From: Calothrix sp. NIES-2100
Lineage (GTDB): Bacteria; Cyanobacteriota; Cyanobacteriia; Cyanobacteriales; Nostocaceae
Length of the DNA: 64,000 bases
Direction: 5' to 3'
Assembly (NCBI RefSeq): GCF_002368195.1
Contig: NZ_AP018178.1
Coordinates: 7,018,645 to 7,082,644, forward strand
Position 1 is the first letter of the stretch. Every line of letters begins with the position of its first letter. Shown in pieces: positions 25,138 through 33,715 of this stretch. Both the position numbers and the translations under genes were made by a program. The notes beneath the pieces were generated by a model, which had not been told where the DNA came from, ran no database searches, and worked only from the letters and a program-made list of their open reading frames with translations.

Positions 25138-26718
25138 TTAAAGAGTTACCGTGTACGCATCACGAATTCCCGGCACTTTGGTAATTTCAGCCAAAATACC
25201 TTCAGGTAGGGGATCGTCGATGCTGAGAGCCATAACTGCATCACCACGGACGATTTTGCGTCCTACCTGCATACTGGCAATATTGACATTAAAACTGCCG
25301 AGTAGGGAACCGAGTTTACCGATGATCCCTGGCATATCGCGGTGCAGGGTGAACAGCATATATTTGCTGGGGGGGACATTAATCGGGAAACCATCAACGT
25401 CAGTTAGGTGAATTTCTTTTTCGCCTAACAAAGCACCGGTAACAGAATGAGTTCCCAAATTACCTGTAGCTTCTAAACGCAAAGAGCCTGCATAGTCACG
25501 GAAAGAAGCATCCCTGGTTTCAATTACCCGAATTCCCCGTTCTTTGGCTTCAATGTTGGCATTGACGTAATTTACCCGTTCCCGCAGTGCTTGGTAAAGC
25601 AGTCCTTTGAGGGAAGCGACTACCAATGGCTGACTTTTGTTAGTTGCCAGTTCACCTTGCAATCTCACATTGAGTAATTCTACTCTACCACCAGCTAGCT
25701 GTCCGACTAGGTTGCCCAAAGTCTCTGCTAACTGCATGTAGGGTTTGAGTTCTTCTAAGACATCAGGGCCAAGTCCGGGAATGTTGACAGCGGAACGTGC
25801 TGGTAGTCCTAAAAGCACATCGCGAATTTGTTCAGCAACATCTATGGCTACATTCACTTGCGCTTCCGCAGTTGATGCTCCCAAGTGGGGGGTGAGGATA
25901 ACTTCTTTACCGAGCGATCGCAAATCCGATTCGCCTAGAGGTTCAGACTCAAACACATCTAAAGCTGCACCAGCGATTGTACCTTCTTTGATTGCCACAG
26001 CCAAAGCCGCTTCATCAATGATCCCACCACGGGCACAGTTAATTATCCGGGCAGTAGGTTTCATCTTTGCCAGGGTTTTGGCATTGATTAAATGGGCAGT
26101 TTCCGGCGTTTTGGGAATGTGTAAGGTGATATAGTCGGCTTGCTGGATCAGCAAATCTAAATCAACTAACTGACAGCCAATTTGTTCGGCCCGTTCTGTA
26201 GAGATGAAGGGATCGAAAGCTAGTAGCTTCATCCCCATCGCTTTCGCCACAGCGGCTACATGGGAGCCGATTTTCCCCAACCCGACAATCCCGATAGTTT
26301 TTTTGTAAACTTCCGCGCCGACAAAAGTTTTGCGATCCCACACACCGTTTTTCACGGATACATTCGCATCGGGGATATGGCGAGATAAAGACAACATCAT
26401 GGCGATCGCATGTTCGGCCGCTGCGATCGTGTTACCTTCAGGAGAATTGACTACCACAATTCCGTGGCGCGTGGCTGCGGGAACATCCACGTTATCCACA
26501 CCCACACCAGCACGACCGATAATTTTCAACTGCGTACCCGCTTCAATAATTTCTTGGGTAACGCGTGTACCAGAACGAATCATTAGCGCGTCATACTCAC
26601 CAATGATTTCTACCAGTTCTGCTGGTTTTAAACCTGTTTTGACATCAACAGTAGCAACTTGCGAGAGAATGTCAATTCCAGCCTGGTCAATAGGATCGGA
26701 GACAAGAACCTTGGACAT
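25138..26718 (-). CDS. serA: D-3-phosphoglycerate dehydrogenase
   Basis: 526 aa long-form enzyme that makes 3-phosphohydroxypyruvate, the first step of serine synthesis. Substrate domain: MIRSGTRVTQEIIE. NAD domain: IGIVGLGKIGSHVAAVAKAMG. Catalytic elements: NCARGGIIDEAAL (Arg), EPLGESDLRSL (Glu region) and TPHLGASTAEAQ (His). After about residue 320 come the intervening (ASB) domain and a C-terminal ACT domain (LFTLHRDMPGIIGKLGSLLG), the seat of serine feedback in related enzymes. Upstream of prmA. Confidence 0.96.
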   Translation of the reverse strand: MSKVLVSDPIDQAGIDILSQVATVDVKTGLKPAELVEIIGEYDALMIRSGTRVTQEIIEAGTQLKIIGRAGVGVDNVDVPAATRHGIVVVNSPEGNTIAAAEHAIAMMLSLSRHIPDANVSVKNGVWDRKTFVGAEVYKKTIGIVGLGKIGSHVAAVAKAMGMKLLAFDPFISTERAEQIGCQLVDLDLLIQQADYITLHIPKTPETAHLINAKTLAKMKPTARIINCARGGIIDEAALAVAIKEGTIAGAALDVFESEPLGESDLRSLGKEVILTPHLGASTAEAQVNVAIDVAEQIRDVLLGLPARSAVNIPGLGPDVLEELKPYMQLAETLGNLVGQLAGGRVELLNVRLQGELATNKSQPLVVASLKGLLYQALRERVNYVNANIEAKERGIRVIETRDASFRDYAGSLRLEATGNLGTHSVTGALLGEKEIHLTDVDGFPINVPPSKYMLFTLHRDMPGIIGKLGSLLGSFNVNIASMQVGRKIVRGDAVMALSIDDPLPEGILAEITKVPGIRDAYTVTL

Positions 26719-27406
26719 GATTACTTTTTGTAAAGCTACAGGTTTTGCTGCACAAGACTTTTAAGTGTAGTCTTTATCCGTTGCAATTCAGCAAAAATTC
26801 TTTGTTGTAATATCAAATTATCCTTACACTGACACCTGAGAGTGAGGATATGCATCAGTTACAGGGGTGGTATGATGCTGCCTCCTAATGATTGAAGATC
26901 AGTGGCTGTTTGCGCCACCTCTGGATAAATATAAACCATGAATTGAGGACAGCAATAGATATTTATTAATAGTTAAGAGTTACTTAGATTTCCCACAGGT
27001 TCAGTAGATGCTACGCCAACACCTGTTCTGTTAACTTGAACCAAAGTGGCGATCGCTTAGTTGCTCTCAATTGCTATTTGGCGAGCGCATTTGCTACATA
27101 AATTACGCATTGACAATAATGGATAAATATGTATTTAAATAGCACAACTTTCTTAGGGGTTGACGGTTGACTGTTGACGGTTGACTGTTGACGGTTGACT
27201 GTGAACAATAGCTTCGGGAATATTTTTTTACTTAGAAGTCCCTAAGAGGATGTTTGAAAAGTGCTTGGCTGTATCTTCGCACTTGTTGATCCCCCCAACC
27301 CCTCTTGAAAAGGGGGGCAAAAACCTCTGAAAGTCCCCCTTGAAAAGGGGGATTTAGGGGGATCTAAAATATTTTGCTAGCAACCAGAGGACTTTTAAAA
27401 CAACCT
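26719..27406. other. Gap upstream of serA with heptamers and a MITE
   Basis: 688 bases between two minus-strand genes. The first 430 bases are AT-rich, include one HIP1 octamer near 27050 and must contain the serA promoter. 27160-27201 is a heptamer array and 27246-27407 a MITE, both listed separately. Confidence 0.6.
27160..27201. repeat. Alternating heptamer array TTGACGG/TTGACTG
   Basis: Six contiguous units in strict alternation (TTGACGG, TTGACTG, three times). On the other strand these are CCGTCAA and CAGTCAA, circular forms of the TCAACCG and TCAACAG units found at 12866 and 16723. Confidence 0.88.
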
Positions 27407-27407
27407 C
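27246..27407. mobile_element. MITE (GAGGATGTTTGAAAAGT family), copy A
   Basis: 162 bases with imperfect terminal inverted repeats (GAGGATGTTTGAAAAGT left, ACTTTTAAAACAACCTC right) and TAA on both outer sides (27243-27245 and 27408-27410). The interior has the palindromic AAAAGGGGGGC...CCCTTGAAAAGGGGGATTTAGGGGGATC core. Related copies lie at 32204-32355 and 58737-59079. Its right end abuts the kinase gene stop codon. Confidence 0.75.
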
Positions 27408-29476
27408 TAAGGTACTCGCCAAATTTTAATCGTCCTGTTGTTACTTCCACTAATTAAACTCTGTCCATCTGGGGTAATTACTAAGCTATTAACTGCACTT
27501 CTATGTCCAAGCAGAGTCGCTTTAATAGCACCAGTTTTTAAATTCCAAATTTTGATTCGATAGTCCCAGCTTCCACTTGCTAAAGTTTCTCCATTGGGAC
27601 TAATTGCTAAAGCACTAACCGGATAGTAATGTTCGGTGAGGGTATGTTTTAACTTCCCAGTTTGCAGATTCCAAATTTTGATAGTATCATCTGAACTTCC
27701 ACTGGCTAAGGTTTCGCCATCGGGGCTAATAACAACACTCATCACTGATTTTGTGTGCCCGGTGAGAGTATTTTTTAACTGACCCGTAGGCAAATCCCAA
27801 ATCTTGATATTATTATCTTCACTGCCACTGACTAAAGTTTTACCATCAGGGCTAATAGCCACAGCCATCACTGATTTTGTGTGTCCGGTGAGAGTATTTT
27901 TTAGCTTCCCTGTTAACAAATTCCAAATCTTAATTTTATTGTCTCCACCACTGACTAGAGTTTGTTCATCAGGGCTAAGAGCAATATAACTAACTGAATC
28001 TTCAATTTTAGGTAGAGTAGTTTTTAACGTCCCAGTTGGTAAATTCCAAATTTTGATATTACCATCTTTACTCCCACTGAATAAAGTTTTACTATCACGG
28101 CTAATAGCTAAAGAAGTAATTGCATCAGAATTTAGGCTAATAGTAGTTTTTACATCTCCAGTTGGCAAATTCCAAACCTTAATAGTCTTGTCGGCGCTAC
28201 CACTAATTAAAGTTTGACTATCGCCACTAACTGCTAGAGCATAAATCTGTCCATTATGGCCATCCAAGGTATTAGCTAATGCTAGTTTTTCATAGGCAAT
28301 TGTTTGCGGTAAAAAAGATTTACTAACTTGCCAAACTCCATATCCTCCCAAACCCAGCAGCAAGATAGCGCCACTCACCAGCAATGGTAATTTTAATTTG
28401 GGTTTCGGTTTGAGTAAATCTACCGATGTTGATGGTAGAGGTTGATAGTTAACTGTTGTTGGTACTTCAGGAGATCGCGGTGATGATGGAATTTGATAAT
28501 TGACTGTCGGTACTAATTCCGGCGATCGCGGCGATACTGGACGAGGATGAGCAATTGTAGCAGGCATTTGTGAATGTGACTCCCCATCATTCACATCTTG
28601 TAAAACATCCTCTGCTGATTGATAACGTTCCTCATAGTTTGGTTGTAGCAACTTATCTAAGATCGTCCCCAATTTTTGACTAACTGATTGCTGTAAATGC
28701 GATCGCCAATTACCAACCCAGCCATACCCTTGTTGCTTCCACAATTCCCAAGGCGGAACACCAGTGAGCAAATGAAAGCAAGTAGCACCTAAACTATATA
28801 AATCACTAGCTGGATATGCTTGTCCATCTTGCATCTGTTCTAGGGGAGCATAACCAAAAGAGCCGATAGTTGTTCCTGGTTGAGAAATTACCGTTTCACT
28901 CAACTGTTTTGATGCACCAAAATCAATGAGTATTATATTTCCCTTGGTTGCTGAAGATGATTTACGCCGGAGAATATTTTGCGGCTTGATATCTCTGTGA
29001 ATTACTTTTTGCTCGTGAACAGTTTTGAGAATGTTTAATAAATCGAGCAATAATTCCCAAATCTTTTGCTCACTAAAACTACCCTGCTGTTGTAATTCCT
29101 CAAATAAATTTTCCCCATCAATAAACTGCTGCACTAAATACAAACGATGCTCTTGCTCAAAATATGCTAACAGTGTGGGAATTTGTGGATGATCTCCTAA
29201 ATGTTGCAATCGCCTTGCTTCTTGCTCAAATAATTCCGTTGCTTTTTGTAGTGCGCCACCTCCCTGTATTTGCGGAGCAAATTGTTTAATAACGCATAGT
29301 TCATTAAACTTTTCAACATCTTCAGCCAGATAAGTTTTACCAAATCCCCCACTACCTAATACCCGAATCGGGCGATAGTGTCGCAATACAATCAAGGGAA
29401 CACCACAGTTAGAGCAAAACTCAGTTCCATCAGGCTGCGGTGGATTATGGCAAGAAGAGTTGAGGCAACATATCAT
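27407..29476 (-). CDS. Ser/Thr protein kinase with zinc ribbon, membrane segment and WD40 propeller
   Basis: 689 aa. N-terminal zinc ribbon (Cys3/4, Cys9, Cys21, Cys24 in FCSNCG), then a Hanks-type kinase: GSGGFGKTYLAED, Lys64, HRDIKPQN (160-167), DFGASK (185-190). A Pro-rich linker (about 300-365) leads to a transmembrane helix (about 371-390, LPLLVSGAILLLGLGGYG), and seven WD40 repeats (about 400-689; SGSxDxTIKIW units) that should lie outside the cytoplasm. Typical of large cyanobacterial STPK families; the target is unknown. The stop codon TAG is formed by the TA outside a MITE plus the G of the MITE end. Confidence 0.92.
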   Translation of the reverse strand: MICCLNSSCHNPPQPDGTEFCSNCGVPLIVLRHYRPIRVLGSGGFGKTYLAEDVEKFNELCVIKQFAPQIQGGGALQKATELFEQEARRLQHLGDHPQIPTLLAYFEQEHRLYLVQQFIDGENLFEELQQQGSFSEQKIWELLLDLLNILKTVHEQKVIHRDIKPQNILRRKSSSATKGNIILIDFGASKQLSETVISQPGTTIGSFGYAPLEQMQDGQAYPASDLYSLGATCFHLLTGVPPWELWKQQGYGWVGNWRSHLQQSVSQKLGTILDKLLQPNYEERYQSAEDVLQDVNDGESHSQMPATIAHPRPVSPRSPELVPTVNYQIPSSPRSPEVPTTVNYQPLPSTSVDLLKPKPKLKLPLLVSGAILLLGLGGYGVWQVSKSFLPQTIAYEKLALANTLDGHNGQIYALAVSGDSQTLISGSADKTIKVWNLPTGDVKTTISLNSDAITSLAISRDSKTLFSGSKDGNIKIWNLPTGTLKTTLPKIEDSVSYIALSPDEQTLVSGGDNKIKIWNLLTGKLKNTLTGHTKSVMAVAISPDGKTLVSGSEDNNIKIWDLPTGQLKNTLTGHTKSVMSVVISPDGETLASGSSDDTIKIWNLQTGKLKHTLTEHYYPVSALAISPNGETLASGSWDYRIKIWNLKTGAIKATLLGHRSAVNSLVITPDGQSLISGSNNRTIKIWRVP

Positions 29477-29549
29477 ACAGGTATGTCTATCAATACATAG
29501 AGTAATTATCGCCTAGTCATTGATTGCTGTCAGCAACCCGATAAATCGC

Positions 29550-29555
29550 TATAAT
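29550..29555 (+). promoter_or_regulatory. Candidate -10 box for the Uma2 gene at 29582
   Basis: Perfect TATAAT 27 bases before the ATG. The best -35-like hexamer (TTGCTG at 29524) is 20 bases upstream, so the promoter is only partly supported. Confidence 0.4.
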
Positions 29556-29581
29556 TCTGGTGTGTTTTGGGGAAAGCAGCC

Positions 29582-30280
29582 ATGTTAAACTACAATCTGC
29601 CTAGGTACTTGCCCTCAGCCGAAGAACTACCAGATTCTGACGACACACCAGTGGATAATGAACTGCAAGAATTAATCCCAGGATTACTGAAGGCAATACT
29701 GCTGATACTTTGGGCAGATAGAATGGACTGGTTTTTTGGGGTAGATATGGGTATTTATTATCATCCCGATGAACCAGCAATTGTGCCCGATGGGTTTTTG
29801 AGTTTAGGCGTAGAGCGGTTTTATGATGAGGAATTGCGTCCCAGTTATGTATTGTGGGATGAGAATGTTGTACCTAGTTTGGTGTTAGAGGTAGTTTCCC
29901 CAAATTATCGTAAAGAATACACGACTAAATTAGATCAATATGCCGAATTAGGCGTACTGTATTACGTAATTTATTCTTCTCGCCGTCGTCGCAAACCGCG
30001 CCTAGAAGTGCATAAATTAGTTAATGGTAGATATGAATTGCAAGCAGGAAACCCAGTTTGGCTACCAGAAATTGGCTTAGGAATTGGTTGCGATCGCGGA
30101 AACTATAGCGGTGTCACCAGAGAATGGCTGTATTGGTACGACGAGGAAGGTAAGCGCTATCCCACCCCAAAAGAACAAATTCAGCAAGCAGAACAACGCG
30201 CCCAACAAGCAGAACAACGCGCCCAACTATTGGCGGAACAATTAAGAGCCTTAGGAATAGATCCCGATAATTTGGTATAA
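29582..30280 (+). CDS. Uma2 family (DUF820) nuclease-fold protein
   Basis: 232 aa from the ATG at 29582. PD-(D/E)XK-like restriction-endonuclease fold: AIVPDGFLSLGV (Asp of the site), PSLVLEVVSP (ExV motif), followed by KLDQYAELGVLYYVIY. The tail is an Ala/Gln/Glu coiled coil (QAEQRAQQAEQRAQLL) ending LRALGIDPDNLV, shared with the Uma2 gene at 31412. Cyanobacteria carry dozens of these genes; their cellular role is unproven. A TTG at 29567 would add five residues. Confidence 0.85.
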   Translation: MLNYNLPRYLPSAEELPDSDDTPVDNELQELIPGLLKAILLILWADRMDWFFGVDMGIYYHPDEPAIVPDGFLSLGVERFYDEELRPSYVLWDENVVPSLVLEVVSPNYRKEYTTKLDQYAELGVLYYVIYSSRRRRKPRLEVHKLVNGRYELQAGNPVWLPEIGLGIGCDRGNYSGVTREWLYWYDEEGKRYPTPKEQIQQAEQRAQQAEQRAQLLAEQLRALGIDPDNLV

Positions 30281-30345
30281 ATACCATCAAGAATATACTC
30301 GAACCCTGAGCGAAGTCGAAGGGTGAGATTTCTCTTATCGACTAC

Positions 30346-30468
30346 GGGAGCATCCCAAATGTGTAAATTGATTTTTTTGTAGTGATGGCTCCCTTGGGCG
30401 CTGACTTGACCTTAGGGAGCAAGATGCTCCCACTACAAATTTTATTTTGGCAAAATTGGGATGCTCCC
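30346..30468. mobile_element. MITE-like element with perfect 13-bp inverted repeats
   Basis: GGGAGCATCCCAA (30346-30358) and TTGGGATGCTCCC (30456-30468) are exact complements bounding 123 bases. A second palindrome (TTTGTAGTG...CACTACAAA-like with GGCTCCCTT/AGGGAGC) sits inside. Flanks CGACTAC (left) and CGACTTAC (right) resemble a target duplication with one base changed. It ends 5 bases from the neighbouring stop codon. Confidence 0.65.
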
Positions 30469-30472
30469 CGAC

Positions 30473-31330
30473 TTACTTATTTCTTTGCGGGATCACATTT
30501 CTAATTCCGCCTTTAGCACCGACAGTATCACCTTTGTAACGAGGGATGATATGAATACTGGCGTGCATCATATTTTGACCGGCTGCTCGATTAATGTTCA
30601 TTCCGACATTAAAACCATCGGGTGCAAATTCTTGTTTGAGAATTTCTTGAACTTTGTTCACCATCAACCAACAAGCAGATTGTTCTTTAAAGGGTAGCTC
30701 AAAATAATTGCTAACATGGCGTTTCGGGATAACTAAAACATGACCTTTATTTATAGGATAACCATCTAAAATTGAATAGGCAGTTGCTGATTCTGTCAAG
30801 AATTTTAGATGTGTATAAGGATTACAAAATATACAATTATTAGATGAATTACGTTGATGATTATAGTGTGTATATTCATAAAATTCTCGCATTTCATCTA
30901 AATAAATAGAATGAAATGGAAGTTTGACAACACATTGATAGGTAGGCTTTTTATGGACATAATGCTCTCTAAATCCTTCTTTTTTCAGATCCCTTCTCAC
31001 TGCATAATAAGCTTTGCCTCCTGGTTTTAATAAATGCGATACGTCCATGAGAACATTAGTTTGTTCTTCAGGAAACAAAACATTTAATACATAAAAGCAG
31101 ATAATAGTATCAAATTTTTCTTGAGGATATTGGGGAAAATAATAAGGATCATAACCTGTAATATCAAAGCCTTTTTGACGCAAGATTTTAACATCATTGC
31201 CAAAGCCACAACCAAAATCTAGTATTTTACCTTGCAGCAGGTTTTGAGTTAATAAAAACTGTGCAGGGAAGGACAGATTAGTTCTTTCTATGGCTGTGAG
31301 ATGACTGAATTGATTGTTTTGCAATTTCAT
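30473..31330 (-). CDS. Fusion of a SAM methyltransferase and a HIT-domain protein
   Basis: 285 aa in two parts. Residues 1-150: class I SAM methyltransferase with motif I ILDFGCGFGNDV (36-47), the acidic end of strand 2 in ITGYDPYYFP, and LLKPGGKAYYAVR. Residues 163-285: a complete HIT domain with CIFCN (166-170, zinc-type start), ILDGYPINKGHVLVIPKRHV and GQNMMHASIHIIPRYKGD. In the HIT signature H-x-H-x-H the middle His, which is the nucleophile in Fhit/Hint proteins, is Ser258 here (H256-A-S-I-H260). Nucleotide binding may remain while hydrolysis or transferase activity may be changed. Its biological role is unknown; it stands alone between two MITE-flanked Uma2 genes. Confidence 0.85.
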   Translation of the reverse strand: MKLQNNQFSHLTAIERTNLSFPAQFLLTQNLLQGKILDFGCGFGNDVKILRQKGFDITGYDPYYFPQYPQEKFDTIICFYVLNVLFPEEQTNVLMDVSHLLKPGGKAYYAVRRDLKKEGFREHYVHKKPTYQCVVKLPFHSIYLDEMREFYEYTHYNHQRNSSNNCIFCNPYTHLKFLTESATAYSILDGYPINKGHVLVIPKRHVSNYFELPFKEQSACWLMVNKVQEILKQEFAPDGFNVGMNINRAAGQNMMHASIHIIPRYKGDTVGAKGGIRNVIPQRNK

Positions 31331-31411
31331 GGAATTTCGGTACTGAGGTCCTACTCCGCCTGTAGGTAGATATTTTTCTAGGCGGGGTAGTTTATTATTC
31401 CCGATATTGCT

Positions 31412-32158
31412 TTAGGCGATCGCATCCGGGTCAATACCTAACTCACGTAACTTAGCAGCTAACTTCTCAGCGCGATCGCGTTCCTGTTCCGCACGCTGGC
31501 GTTCTTGTTCCGCTTGTTCGCTACTCCATAACAGCAAATTTCCTTCCCTATCCCACCAGCGTAACCAATTCATAGTTTGGCATAATCTTTCACCTTGCCA
31601 AATTCCCAGAAATAACTCTAACTCCGGAATCCAGAAACTACCATTTGCGTCTGCTGACTGCAAAGTATATAGTCCATTTTGCAAGCAGCGTACTTCTAAA
31701 CTTGGTTCGTAGGTATCGTAGGTAACGTAGGTGGGAACCTGAAGAATTCTTTCGTAAAAATAGACTTTACCGAAAGGTGGAGTTGAATGCACTGATAACT
31801 CTCCCCCTTCTGTGTCTGAAAGAAATTCCATCACCACAGCTACAGCAGCACCTTCTAAATTTGGGGTATAACTACGCCGAATAACATCAGCAGCTACAGG
31901 TTGAACTTGAGGTACATAAAACCAATACGGCGCTTTAACGACGATTTTTTTATTGACTGTAGCTACCAATCCAAAATTTGAGCCAATCAACATCTGGGGT
32001 TGAATGCGTCCTGCTGTTCCCAAAGCATCGGTAAGCGCCGCTGCGAGAGTGGGTTGCTGAATATTTTCCACGGGATCGTCGGGTAAAATAAAATCGGCTG
32101 GAAGTGCTTCCCAAGTAACAATTGGTTCTTTTTGAATGGGGTTAATTTGGAGAACCAT
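31412..32158 (-). CDS. Uma2 family (DUF820) nuclease-fold protein
   Basis: 248 aa. The fold is recognisable from LIGSNFGLVATVNKKIVVKAPYW, AAVAVVMEFLSDTEGGE (E-x-L in place of the usual E-x-V) and WIPELELFLGIWQGE. The Pro-Asp usually seen before the first catalytic position reads VKAPYWFYVP, so the active site may be degenerate. The tail (RAEQERDRAEKLAAKL, LRELGIDPDAIA) is the same coiled-coil module as in the Uma2 protein at 29582. Confidence 0.8.
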   Translation of the reverse strand: MVLQINPIQKEPIVTWEALPADFILPDDPVENIQQPTLAAALTDALGTAGRIQPQMLIGSNFGLVATVNKKIVVKAPYWFYVPQVQPVAADVIRRSYTPNLEGAAVAVVMEFLSDTEGGELSVHSTPPFGKVYFYERILQVPTYVTYDTYEPSLEVRCLQNGLYTLQSADANGSFWIPELELFLGIWQGERLCQTMNWLRWWDREGNLLLWSSEQAEQERQRAEQERDRAEKLAAKLRELGIDPDAIA

Positions 32159-32203
32159 AAAACTATTCCTACTATCAATTTAAATTTATCAGTAAATCTT
32201 AAG

Positions 32204-32355
32204 AGGATGTCTCTTGAGGTATTAAATATCGCTATAGATCCCCCCTAGCCCTCCTTAAAAAGGGGGGAAATAACCTCAAAGTCCCCATTTATAAGGGGGA
32301 TTTAGGGGGATCTACAAGTCTTAAATACGACACGAAAAAGTTTTCAGACATCCTC
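32204..32355. mobile_element. MITE (GAGGATGTTTGAAAAGT family), copy B
   Basis: 152 bases. GAGGATGTCT at the left end and AGACATCCTC at the right end are exact 10-bp complements; TAA flanks both sides (32201-32203 and 32356-32358). The interior has the CTCCTTAAAAAGGGGGGAAAT and AAGGGGGATTTAGGGGGATCT core shared with copies A and C. It fills half of the 330-base gap before the HEAT-repeat remnant; the rest holds GGGGAGAGGTTAGGGGTGGG-type repeat and no gene. Confidence 0.78.
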
Positions 32356-32488
32356 TAAGTAACCGTCATCGATTGCTTACACCAGCACACATAAAAAAAT
32401 TTCTAATTCCCCTCCTCGCTTGCGGGGAGAGGTTAGGGGTGGGTTCTTATTTTCCAGCTAAAGTACCCATTGCCCGCCCTACAATTAA

Positions 32489-32884
32489 AAGTCTACTGAC
32501 AATGTGCGAGGTGCAGCCATTGCACAATTAGCGAAAAATTTTAAAGATGACCCCGACACCAAATCCATCCTCAAAGACAGCGCTACCCAGGATGCTCACG
32601 AGTATGTGCGAGGTGCAGCCATTGCACAATTAGCGAAGAATTTTAAAGATGACCGGGCAATATTTGACGTGTTTTATAACTGCGCTGTCAATGACCCGTT
32701 TGATGGTAGTCATAATAGTTTTATTCCCAATCCTCGGTACATTGCCCTTGACATAATTATCAAGCAGTTTCCTCAACATCCTCAGACTTTACCACTGTTG
32801 CGCGACAAAGCAGAAAATGACCCAGATGAGAAAGTGCGGGAGTTTGCTCAGAAAAAGTTGAGGCTGTGGAAAGTGCAAATGTAA
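32489..32884 (+). pseudogene. HEAT-repeat protein remnant (5'-truncated)
   Basis: The open frame begins after a TAA at 32486 with no ATG; a GTG at 32504 already lies within the first repeat. Two 34-residue HEAT-like units share VRGAAIAQLAKNFKDD, with a nucleotide period of 102 bases (32502 and 32604) and near-identical DNA. The rest (IALDIIIKQFPQHPQTLPLL, DPDEKVREFAQKKLRLW) is typical of the C-terminal HEAT tail of large cyanobacterial NTPase/HEAT proteins. Best read as the 3' remnant of a larger gene whose front has been lost, though expression from GTG is possible. Confidence 0.7.
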
Positions 32885-32893
32885 GCTGAGATC

Positions 32894-33121
32894 ATGCCCA
32901 AGAAAATTAGAGAATTGAAAAGCTTATTGCTGCAAGCAGGGTTTACTTATAAACCTGCAAAAGGTAGCCATAGTAAATGGATACATCCACAATTACCTCA
33001 AGCAATTATTATCGCTGGAAAAGATGGTAGTGATGCCAAACCTTATCTAGAAAAGCAAGTTAATCAAGCGCTGGAACAACTCAAGACAATAGAAGTAGAA
33101 CCAGAGGAAACAGAAGAATGA
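32894..33121 (+). CDS. hicA: HicA-type mRNA interferase toxin 1
   Basis: 75 aa double-stranded-RNA-binding-like toxin: MPKKIRELKSLLLQAGFTY opens the first helix and KGSHSKWIHP carries the catalytic His. Followed with a 4-base overlap (ATGA) by the HicB antitoxin gene. Cleaves mRNA in known systems. A paralogous pair lies at 45028-45484; both begin MPKKIRELK. Confidence 0.88.
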   Translation: MPKKIRELKSLLLQAGFTYKPAKGSHSKWIHPQLPQAIIIAGKDGSDAKPYLEKQVNQALEQLKTIEVEPEETEE

Positions 33122-33342
33122 AATATACAATTATTATTCAATGGTCAGACGAAGACCAATGTTATGTTGTCCTGTTGCCTGAGTTTACAAATGTTATGCA
33201 GCCTTGTACTCACGGAGATACCTACGAAGAAGCGCTGAAAAATGCCCAAGAAGTGCTGGAGATGTTAATTGAAACAGCTTTGGAACTCGGTGAACCTCTC
33301 CCTGAAGCAAAAACTCTCGGACAGTCATTGCAGGTAGCGTAG
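33118..33342 (+). CDS. hicB: HicB-type antitoxin 1
   Basis: 74 aa. YTIIIQWSDEDQCYVVLLPEF is the HicB partial RNase H fold strand pair, followed by CTHGDTYEEALKNAQEVLEMLIE. No DNA-binding (HTH or RHH) tail is present, so autoregulation through this short form is doubtful. Translationally coupled to hicA. Confidence 0.88.
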   Translation: MKYTIIIQWSDEDQCYVVLLPEFTNVMQPCTHGDTYEEALKNAQEVLEMLIETALELGEPLPEAKTLGQSLQVA

Positions 33343-33407
33343 ATTTTTCAGCGTCGGGGAGGGGTAAATTCATTGCTTTATCCTTTTTCCCTTACCCAAG
33401 AATTATT

Positions 33408-33552
33408 AGACCTCTTGCACGAATGCAAAATTTGCCCTCATCCCCCAACCCCTTCTCCCAAAAGTGGGAGAAGGGGAGCAAATTTCAAAGTCCCTCTCCC
33501 AAGCAGGGAGAGGGATTTAGGGTGAGGGCTTTTGATTCATGCCAGAAGTCTG
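33408..33552. mobile_element. MITE-like element (AGACYTCTKGCA ends)
   Basis: 145 bases with imperfect inverted ends: AGACCTCTTGCACGAATG at the left and CATGCCAGAAGTCT at the right, complementary at about four positions in five. The interior has paired TGGGAGAAGGGGAGC and CTCTCCCAAGCAGGGAGAGG palindromes and CCCTCATCCCCCAACCCC. No clear target duplication. The sequence GGACTTTTGCAAGAAGTCT near 58530 looks like a solitary end of the same family. Confidence 0.6.
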
Positions 33553-33692
33553 TTGATGTGGTATCTGTTTAGACTCTCTCAACACCTTGCTTCCAGACAT
33601 CGTTCCTCAATTTTTCTTAAATTTGCTGCAAAATGTTCGATTAGCCTAATCAGTGGGAATTATATACGGAGCAACGATTGCTACTGACTTTA

Positions 33693-33698
33693 TATAAT
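33693..33698 (+). promoter_or_regulatory. Candidate -10 box of the gene at 33716
   Basis: A TATAAT hexamer only 18 bases before the ATG, which would leave a very short leader; no good -35 is visible. A GGGGAA ribosome site follows. Confidence 0.25.
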
Positions 33699-33715
33699 TA
33701 CCAGGGGAATCTAGA

